Of a DNA stretch of 56,458 bases, positions 51,052 through 56,458 are shown piece by piece (positions within the stretch are counted from its first letter, which is position 1; each line of letters opens with the position of its first letter). This stretch comes from Armatimonadetes bacterium CG2_30_59_28. GTDB lineage: Bacteria > Armatimonadota > Abditibacteriia > CG2-30-59-28. The notes beneath the pieces are model-generated. The model was not told the DNA's origin. It saw nothing but the letters and a program-made list of their open reading frames with translations, and ran no database searches. The stretch spans positions 4,653 to 61,110 of the forward strand of contig MNXM01000308.1 of NCBI GenBank assembly GCA_001872605.1. The letters are read 5' to 3'. The position numbers were made by a program, and so were the translations under genes.

Positions 51052-51080
51052 TTGACGGCGGGTTGCCACGCGCGTATGAT
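51052..51080 (+). promoter_or_regulatory. Promoter of the MNT/HEPN pair
   Basis: TTGACG (51052-51057), exact 17-nt spacer, TATGAT (51075-51080). The MNT ATG follows 23 bases after, so the pair has its own promoter independent of rhaA. Confidence 0.65.
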
Positions 51081-51103
51081 GTCCGTCGGTGGCGGAGAGG
51101 AGC

Positions 51104-51451
51104 ATGACGGTGAAGCGTACAGGGCTAAATCAACAAGACGAGAGAACGGCCACTCGGTTAGCCTCGCATGTGCGGAGTCGGTTCGGTGAACGCCTTGTCC
51201 AGGTCGTTCTTTACGGATCGAAGGCCCGTGGCGATAGCACCGTTGAATCAGACACGGACCTGCTACTACTCTTCAAGGACCGTCCGGCGCATGATGAACT
51301 CAGGGAGGTGACATCGTTTCGCACCGAATTGGACATCGAGCACGGCACAGTCACGACCCTCTTGGTGGAGTCCGTTGATGAATGGAGGTCACCGGTGAAC
51401 AAGGCCACTCAGTTCTACCGGAACGTTTCAGAACAGGGGATTGAGCTGTGA
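51104..51451 (+). CDS. MNT-domain nucleotidyltransferase (antitoxin type)
   Basis: Minimal nucleotidyltransferase of 115 residues, ATG 51104 behind GGAGAGGAG. It contains the active-site pattern GSX10DXD: G38-S39 in VVLYGSKARG and D50, D52 in ESDTDLLLL. In MNT/HEPN toxin-antitoxin modules this partner modifies the HEPN toxin with AMP residues. The gene overlaps the HEPN start by four bases (GTGA), as in other pairs. Toxin-antitoxin function is inferred from family and layout. Confidence 0.85.
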   Translation: MTVKRTGLNQQDERTATRLASHVRSRFGERLVQVVLYGSKARGDSTVESDTDLLLLFKDRPAHDELREVTSFRTELDIEHGTVTTLLVESVDEWRSPVNKATQFYRNVSEQGIEL

Positions 51452-51855
51452 CTGAGGAACAGCGGGTGCTGTCTGGCTTGAGGATGGAAAACGCCCATGC
51501 CACGCTGGCTGAAGGAAGACTCTTGCTTGAGTCCGGGATGGTGCGCGGTTCGGTCAACAGGGCCTACGATGCGGCGTTTTACGCCGCTCGGTCAATCCTC
51601 GCGACACGAGGACTGGACGCGGCCAAACACTCCACCATTATCTCCCTGTTCGATAGAGAGTTCGTGAAGCCGAACATCCTGCCACGAGACCTCAGCAAAA
51701 CCCTCCACGATCTCTTTGATGCCCGGCAAGTGGGAGACTACCGGGACCGAATGCCGACCACCATCGAGGTCGCCGCGGAACTGACAGATCGCGCCACGCA
51801 TTTCGTCGAGCGTGTGGCAGTGCTGCTCGAACAACTCGAACCGCCTGCCGGGTGA
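51448..51855 (+). CDS. HEPN-domain protein (toxin type)
   Basis: A 135-residue all-helical HEPN protein starting at GTG 51448. Family signature NRAYDAAFYAARSIL (38-51; usually NRAYYA, here D for the second Y) and KHSTIISLFDREFV, with a RNase-like Rx6H pattern formed by R54 and H61, and DARQVGDYRDR near 92-103. It is the likely RNA-cleaving partner of the MNT protein. Together they look like a complete MNT/HEPN module inserted after rhaA. Confidence 0.85.
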   Translation: MTEEQRVLSGLRMENAHATLAEGRLLLESGMVRGSVNRAYDAAFYAARSILATRGLDAAKHSTIISLFDREFVKPNILPRDLSKTLHDLFDARQVGDYRDRMPTTIEVAAELTDRATHFVERVAVLLEQLEPPAG

Positions 51856-51885
51856 TGATTGCTCCAGCCAGCAACACGATGACCG

Positions 51886-51965
51886 GGGTGACGTGCACCC
51901 TCGGGGCCGCATGGCTGAACGACGTGTAGAAGTATGAGAAAGAGGCGCTGGCGAAGCGGAGTTGA
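51886..51965 (+). pseudogene. Orphan 3' end of a second rhaA-like gene
   Basis: From 51903 to 51965 the sequence lines up codon for codon with the last 63 bases of rhaA (50888-50950), with 50 of 63 bases equal. It reads GAAWLNDV, then a TAG where rhaA has arginine, then KYEKEALAKRS and a stop. The preceding 15-20 bases are weakly similar. Several of the differences are at third codon positions, so the ancestor was a working rhaA-like gene. Only its tail is left, directly after the HEPN gene. Confidence 0.7.
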
Positions 51966-51970
51966 GCGGT

Positions 51971-52035
51971 AGTGTAGCCCCTTGTGGGCGTCCATGACAA
52001 CCGAGGCATGGCTGACGCCCACAAGGGGCTACACT
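51971..52035. repeat. 22-bp perfect inverted repeat
   Basis: AGTGTAGCCCCTTGTGGGCGTC (51971-51992, quoted in part as AGTGTAGCCCC...) equals the reverse complement of 52014-52035, with a 21-nt spacer. It follows the rhaA fragment and ends about 48 bases before the oxidoreductase start. GTAGCCCC also occurs in the 166-bp element at 26978. Confidence 0.8.
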
Positions 52036-52082
52036 TACACTACAGGCGGCAGGACAGTACAGGCACGGAGGCACTCAAACGC

Positions 52083-53108
52083 ATGGTTAACGTTGGCATC
52101 ATTGGTATCGGTTTCATGGGCATGACCCACTACAAGGCGATGGAAAAAGTGAGAGGCGGCAAGGTTACCGCCATCTGCACTCGCAACCCGGAGAAACTGG
52201 CGGGCGACTGGCGCGGCATTCGGGGCAACTTCGGCGGGGATGGTGGTGTGCAGGATTTGTCGCGGGTTGCGCGATATGCCGAGCTGGATGACCTTATCAA
52301 TGATAAGAGGATCGATCTCGTCGATATCTGCCTCCCGACCTACATGCACAGGAACGTAACAATTCGAGCGCTCGCAGCGGGGAAGCACGTGCTGGTGGAA
52401 AAGCCCATCGCGCTCACCTTGCGGGACGCCGACGCAATGCTCGCCGCCGCGGAGAGAAACCAGCGGTTGCTGATGGTGGGGCAGGTGGTGCGGTTCTCCC
52501 CCCCGTTCGCGCACGCTCGCAACGTCGTCCTGAGCGGAAAGCACGGGGATTTGCTGGGGGCGCATTTCCGCCGCGTCATCTCGATGCCGGCATGGGGAGA
52601 CGAGGGACACTTCACCGATCCCGCCAGGTCGGGAGGACCGTCCATCGACCTCCACATCCACGACGTGGACTTCATCCTCTACCTGACGGGTACACCCGAA
52701 CGAGTCCATGTATCGGCAATCCGCGGCAAGAACGGCATGATTGTCTATCAGCAGTCCCAGTATTTCTACGAGAAAGCGACTGCATGCATCTCCTGCCAAA
52801 GCGGCGCCATCGCCATGTCGGGCCTCCGGTTTGAGCACGGATACGATATCTACCTGCAACGCGCCACACTTCAGTACAACAACCTCTTCACTGGGGACCG
52901 GGTGTGGACGTATACGGAAGACGGAGCAAGGAAGGAAGTCCTCCCGACGGGAAAGGATGCCTTTCTCACCGAGATGCAGCACGCGGTAAACTGCTTGGGA
53001 ATGGGAATGCAGTCGGACATCATCTCCGGCGCTCAAGGAAGGGAAGCGTTGCGCGTGTGTCTGAAGGAACAGAACGCGGCGCTCTCCGGCAGAACAGTGC
53101 GCGTGTAA
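52083..53108 (+). CDS. Gfo/Idh/MocA family oxidoreductase, second
   Basis: About 341 residues from ATG 52083 (GGAGG upstream). Rossmann start VGIIGIGFMGMTHYKAM, catalytic block VLVEKPIALTLRDADAML (near 95) and a C-terminal domain with SGGPSIDLHIHDVDFILYL (near 180) carrying the family histidines. It differs clearly from the protein at 23146 and probably acts on another sugar or polyol. Its place between rhaA remnants and an MFS gene suggests a carbohydrate module. Confidence 0.9.
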   Translation: MVNVGIIGIGFMGMTHYKAMEKVRGGKVTAICTRNPEKLAGDWRGIRGNFGGDGGVQDLSRVARYAELDDLINDKRIDLVDICLPTYMHRNVTIRALAAGKHVLVEKPIALTLRDADAMLAAAERNQRLLMVGQVVRFSPPFAHARNVVLSGKHGDLLGAHFRRVISMPAWGDEGHFTDPARSGGPSIDLHIHDVDFILYLTGTPERVHVSAIRGKNGMIVYQQSQYFYEKATACISCQSGAIAMSGLRFEHGYDIYLQRATLQYNNLFTGDRVWTYTEDGARKEVLPTGKDAFLTEMQHAVNCLGMGMQSDIISGAQGREALRVCLKEQNAALSGRTVRV

Positions 53109-53140
53109 CGTGAGGATTGCGTGCAAAACGGAGAACACTC

Positions 53141-53668
53141 ATGGTCACCATTTCCGCTGAAAGTATCGAGTCAGCCATCGCTAAATTGGAGGATCCGTCC
53201 GACGAAGAATTCAGATCATTGAACCAGCGATTCATGCGTGAACAGGGACCGGCGGGGGTCTTCATCATGGCGATGGGGGACGAAGACCTCTCACAGGCTG
53301 CCGTGGGGCTTGCCCTGTTAATGGGAATGCACATCTGGTGTGTCTTCGACGCGGTGTGCCCGTCCGGGATGCCACAAGTGTCGCCGGAGACGCTCATGGA
53401 AGCCTATGAGAACCGTGAGACCTGGCTGGAAAGCTTCATCGGGGTGGACGAGGACGAGATGACGCGCTGGCTGCAGATTACTACTGAGATGCCGCAAGAA
53501 TTCGTCGCGCGCCACGTGATCGTGAATCTGATGGAGACCGCCATGAACGCGGAGGAGGAGTTGCACTTGTCGGAGGCGGAGATGGGAGTCCTTTTCTGGG
53601 TTCTTGTCTCCGTAATGGATGCCTTTGATGCCGCGTTCCAGGAATCGGTGAAAGGCGTCCCGCATTGA
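53141..53668 (+). CDS. Conserved-looking hypothetical protein
   Basis: A 175-residue acidic, mostly helical soluble protein from ATG 53141 (GGAG upstream). I do not recognise it. Notable are methionine-rich stretches (FIMAMGDEDL, LLMGMHIWCVF) and a pattern of negatively charged helices. It overlaps the MFS start by four bases, so the two are likely made together. It may be a soluble partner of the transporter, but that is speculation. Confidence 0.6.
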   Translation: MVTISAESIESAIAKLEDPSDEEFRSLNQRFMREQGPAGVFIMAMGDEDLSQAAVGLALLMGMHIWCVFDAVCPSGMPQVSPETLMEAYENRETWLESFIGVDEDEMTRWLQITTEMPQEFVARHVIVNLMETAMNAEEELHLSEAEMGVLFWVLVSVMDAFDAAFQESVKGVPH

Positions 53669-54951
53669 GCTTCATCCATTCCCTCGACCGCGCCTATCTC
53701 GATTTCTTCCGGAAGTACCCCGCGATAGCGCTCGTCGGGCTGGTCTCGTTTCTCGGAGAGTTTGCTTTCGGCATCGTCCTGGTGATGCTACCGCTCCATC
53801 TGGTGGCCGCCTTTGGCGACCAGACAATGGTCGCCTCACTGCGCATTGCCACTGTGCGCCTGATCACGTACAGCGTCGCGGTTTTTGCGGTCACCGAGAT
53901 GGCGTTGCAGGCCCCGATGGGGCACCTGAGTGATCGCGTCGGTCGTCGATCAGTGGCGATGCTTGGGATCGTTCTGTCCTCGTGTGCGCCCTGCACCATG
54001 TACTTCGCGCAAGCGCCGCTGCTCTTCGTTATTGTTCGTGTGATGGACGGGATTGGTTCCGCGGGACTCTGGTCGTCCATCATCGCGCTGGCCAGTGACC
54101 TGACCGAGTCTCGAGACCGCGCCACTTCGATGAGCGTGGTGAACACCAGTCGAATGCTGGGGCTGGCCCTCGGCCCCTCCACCGGGCTCTGCGTTGCTCA
54201 TCTGACTGGGAGCAATCGCAGCCCGTTCGCAGTATCCTTCTTCCTCTTTTGCGTGGTTCTCATTGTGTGCGCGCTGCTACTCCCCCGGCAGAGCAAGAGA
54301 GGCCCGACGGACCCCGACGCGTCGCGCAGCAAGCGAATGGAAACGGGGGGGCTTCTCGCCTGGGCTCGTGAGGCGGCGGTGACACTGCGGCAGACTCCGG
54401 CGTTGGGTGTTATGCTGGTAACGTATGTGGCGCTCCAGTTTGGGGTGACGCTTCCAGCGCCCATCATCCCCGTGTACGCGAAAGAGTTTCTCGGCTTCTC
54501 CGAGAGGGAAATGAGTTTGGCCTTCCTGATTCCGGCAGTAACCGTCGCCGTGATCTCGCTTCCATTGGCCCGCCTTGCCGACCAGTACGGAAAACTTCGG
54601 GCAATCAAGCTTTCACTGACCATCTGCACGGTGGGAATGCTCCTGGTTCCACAGTTCCGCAGCCTGTTCCCCGTCATGGCATGCATCGGGATCCTCGCGG
54701 TGGCGTACGCATGGGGGATTCCATCGTGGCTGGGACTCACCAGCGTGATGGTCCCCGCGGACCGACAGGGCCTGACGATGGGCATGATGAACGCTGCGAG
54801 AGGCGTGGGCTTCTGCCTCGGGCCCATTGTCGGCGGAGAAGCATGGGTGCGCGGCGGCCCCACCGCGCCCTACTATGCCAGCGGTTTGCTATTCGCCGGT
54901 TGTCTGGTTGCCATTCTCTTGCTGCTAAAGTCGCCGGAACCGGGCGTGTGA
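53665..54951 (+). CDS. MFS transporter
   Basis: Major facilitator permease of 428 residues with about twelve hydrophobic segments. TTG 53665 overlaps the previous TGA. The MFS motif A is present as GHLSDRVGRRSV (near 93-104) and a degenerate repeat ARLADQYGKLRA in the second half (near 305). Substrate is unknown; drug/H+ antiport or sugar uptake are both possible given its rhamnose/Gfo/UroD neighbours. Confidence 0.9.
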   Translation: MSFIHSLDRAYLDFFRKYPAIALVGLVSFLGEFAFGIVLVMLPLHLVAAFGDQTMVASLRIATVRLITYSVAVFAVTEMALQAPMGHLSDRVGRRSVAMLGIVLSSCAPCTMYFAQAPLLFVIVRVMDGIGSAGLWSSIIALASDLTESRDRATSMSVVNTSRMLGLALGPSTGLCVAHLTGSNRSPFAVSFFLFCVVLIVCALLLPRQSKRGPTDPDASRSKRMETGGLLAWAREAAVTLRQTPALGVMLVTYVALQFGVTLPAPIIPVYAKEFLGFSEREMSLAFLIPAVTVAVISLPLARLADQYGKLRAIKLSLTICTVGMLLVPQFRSLFPVMACIGILAVAYAWGIPSWLGLTSVMVPADRQGLTMGMMNAARGVGFCLGPIVGGEAWVRGGPTAPYYASGLLFAGCLVAILLLLKSPEPGV

Positions 54952-55025
54952 TCCACAACAATCCACGCCGCAAGCCGGCTGGTGCGGGAAGAATGGAGTG
55001 GTGGGCAGCGGCGCCTGGTTCGCTC

Positions 55026-55117
55026 GGGATATGTATCCCCACCGGAACCTTTCGATGGACATCCGTCCTGAATGGGGGGGAATCCCCTGAGAAAGCCGCG
55101 TCGGGGATACATATCCC
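55026..55117. repeat. GGGGATACATATCCC inverted repeat
   Basis: GGGATATGTATCCCC (55026-55040) and GGGGATACATATCCC (55103-55117) are reverse complements with a 62-nt spacer, and each arm is nearly a palindrome itself. It sits in the gap after the MFS gene. Confidence 0.75.
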
Positions 55118-55170
55118 CGACGATCACTGTAACCCGTATTTTCCGATCTCTCTGAGAGTTGGTGAGGAAC

Positions 55171-56223
55171 GTGCCAGAATACCGAATGGATGAACCCCGA
55201 TTCGGTTGGTCGGTTCATTGTGGCATGCCCGCTCTCGGAAAGTTGGCTGGCGTCCCCCACCACCGTCTGTTCTACGACCTCGACGCCATCATCGAGGCGT
55301 ACACCGTTGGTAAGCCGCGCGCCCTTGAGATTTTCGGGCATGACATCACCATTCCGCCGCCTTTCTGGGAAGGCATCAGCTATGGTCACGCCAACGCCCT
55401 TGGGTGCGAGTTGGTTTTCCCTGAAGACAGCGAGGTAGCGACGCGTCCCATCTACGGCAGTCTGGAGAAAGGAATCGACGCGCTACGACAGGACATCGAC
55501 TTCTCGGCGAGTGGGCGCATCCCATACTACCTCGACTTGTGGAAGAAGCTGCAACGCGCCTTTCCGGAAGAGCAACTCTCGTTCGGTGGTCTGAAAGCAG
55601 AGGGCCCCATGACCACGGCGTGGATACTCCGTGGGCACGACTTCTTCACGGACGTGTACGATGATCCTCCGCTCGCAAGGGAGTACCTCGCCGCAGTGAC
55701 GGACAGCATCATCCAGTTCCAGCGATTCATTCGCCGAGTCAACGGCGCGCCGGAGGTGTCGGAGTGGGGCGTCGGGCTGGTGGATGACATCGCCGCAATG
55801 TTCCGCCCCGAGCTGTGGCCGGAATGGGTCATCCCGTTTGAGGAGCAGTACTTCCGCGGGCTGACCACCCATACGGGGCCCACGACGGGCAAGCGGCACG
55901 CCCACATCGAGAACCTCGCGCCGTCCCACCTTCCGTATCTCGACACGATGGACATCTACAGCTTCGATCCGTCCGTGTCGCCGCGGCTGACACCATCGTT
56001 GGTGCGCGACGGCTGCAGGTCGCGTTTCTCCTGGCTGCTGAACCCGATGCAACTCAGGGACTTCTCTGAAGAAAATGTGAGGCGATGGGTCGAGGAGTCC
56101 GTAGCGGGGGGAGCCTCGCACTTGGAGCTGCACATTGAGCGGATTGCCTGCGATGTTGCGTCGGCACGCAAGTTAGCGGCCTTTTTGAAGTCTGCAAAGA
56201 ATGGTCGAAGCACCCACGGCTGA
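55171..56223 (+). CDS. UroD superfamily protein D
   Basis: Fourth UroD-fold protein in the window, about 350 residues. The start is uncertain: GTG 55171 has GAGGAAC too close, GTG 55162 and ATG 55186 are possible. It has a UroD-like core with GGLKAEGPMTTAWILRGHDFF (near 135-155) and SWLLNPMQLRDFS near the end, but lacks both the heme UroD arginines and the HxC zinc pattern; the corresponding region reads HAHIENLAP. It is more distant from proteins A-C than they are from each other, and it follows an MFS transporter, so a sugar- or methyl-related role is open. Confidence 0.7.
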   Translation: MPEYRMDEPRFGWSVHCGMPALGKLAGVPHHRLFYDLDAIIEAYTVGKPRALEIFGHDITIPPPFWEGISYGHANALGCELVFPEDSEVATRPIYGSLEKGIDALRQDIDFSASGRIPYYLDLWKKLQRAFPEEQLSFGGLKAEGPMTTAWILRGHDFFTDVYDDPPLAREYLAAVTDSIIQFQRFIRRVNGAPEVSEWGVGLVDDIAAMFRPELWPEWVIPFEEQYFRGLTTHTGPTTGKRHAHIENLAPSHLPYLDTMDIYSFDPSVSPRLTPSLVRDGCRSRFSWLLNPMQLRDFSEENVRRWVEESVAGGASHLELHIERIACDVASARKLAAFLKSAKNGRSTHG

Positions 56224-56458
56224 GCAAGCTGCCGATCTGGCTGACCTACCTCACGCTTCCTGGCGCCATCGGCGTCGCGCCACAACTGCTGCCGGTGGGG
56301 AACTCCAACTTCGGGACCCTCACGGGGCAGGATGGCATCTGCTGGCTGCATCATGCCATGCCGGACAACGCGTGGATGAACCTGGCCTATCGCTTCAACA
56401 TGGCTCCCGCGAGCATCGATGAATACATCCGCACTGTGGGAGCGCTGTTCCTGTGGGA
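56220..56458 (+). CDS. Truncated unknown protein at the window edge
   Basis: An open frame of 79 codons runs off the right end with coding-like composition (PIWLTYLTLPGAIGVAP, NSNFGTLTGQDGICWLHH). No ATG, GTG or TTG start is well placed; the CTG at 56220 overlaps the UroD-like stop (CTGA), which mirrors the TTGA and ATGA couplings elsewhere here but would be a rare start. The open frame also extends upstream inside the UroD-like gene. I cannot name the family. Confidence 0.4.
   Translation, partial: MSKLPIWLTYLTLPGAIGVAPQLLPVGNSNFGTLTGQDGICWLHHAMPDNAWMNLAYRFNMAPASIDEYIRTVGALFLW

Noticed and set aside
1-56458. tRNA, rRNA, tmRNA, RNase P or SRP RNA
   Set aside because: I looked for the conserved arms and cores by eye and found none; a covariance-model scan would be decisive.

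Overview
The window is a gene-dense bacterial chromosome segment with about fifty protein genes and no rRNA, tRNA, phage, transposase or CRISPR locus that I can recognise. The gene set suggests an outer-membrane (diderm) bacterium outside the Proteobacteria: it has an LptD-like LPS assembly protein and an LptF/G permease, but divides with SepF and DivIVA, uses the futalosine route to menaquinone (MqnC, MqnE, a UbiD-type decarboxylase), and carries many sugar-catabolic Gfo/Idh/MocA, TIM-barrel and UroD-like proteins. This mix is typical of Armatimonadota-like or other deep-branching diderm lineages; the phylum is an inference, not a reading.

Layout. 1-1.8 kb: a DegT-type sugar aminotransferase (minus) with a good promoter. 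2.0-6.7 kb: a plus-strand operon of two CorC/HlyC transporters, a DUF502 membrane protein and an M48-like protein whose zinc motif is lost. 6.7-12.5 kb: pheA (minus) divergent from accD-accA, then a glyoxylate aminotransferase and a glycolate-oxidase-type flavoprotein. 12.5-15.9 kb (minus): the division-linked cluster yggS-sepF-proC-divIVA-yggU behind one sigma70 promoter. 16.1-21.5 kb (minus): a MoaD-like protein, PHP phosphatase, an Ada-like zinc protein, MBL hydrolase, 7Fe ferredoxin, murC and a small membrane protein. 21.6-26.2 kb (plus): a membrane SpoIIE-type phosphatase, a Gfo/Idh oxidoreductase with a sugar isomerase, and a polytopic membrane protein. 26.2-29.3 kb: a repeat-rich stretch around a lone Flp pilin, a lipoprotein and a ROK kinase. 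29.3-36.7 kb (minus): the menaquinone cluster interleaved with three different UroD-superfamily proteins. 36.7-43.1 kb (minus): a small ORF, a lipoprotein, a secreted gluzincin-like protease, lptD and lptF. 43.3-49.6 kb (plus): moxR, an intruding S23-type gene, DUF58, a DUF4129 membrane protein and dacB. 49.6-56.5 kb (plus): rhaA, an MNT/HEPN toxin-antitoxin pair followed by the decayed tail of a second rhaA, then Gfo/Idh, a hypothetical protein, an MFS transporter, a fourth UroD-like protein and a truncated gene at the edge.

The most unusual layer is non-coding. Intergenic gaps are seeded with several unrelated palindromic repeat families: ten copies of a 17-nt CGGACTC-N3-GAGTCCG palindrome, two MITE-sized inverted-repeat elements (about 166 and 107 bp), a 34-nt direct repeat pair, and at least five other inverted repeats. 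The best biological leads are the UroD-like/menaquinone gene cluster, the MNT/HEPN cassette sitting between rhaA and an orphan rhaA tail, the S23 gene flanked by inverted G-rich tracts inside the moxR operon, the MoaD-like protein ending GGAA, and the M48 pseudo-protease. Starts were chosen from Shine-Dalgarno spacing and family alignment; several are TTG or GTG.
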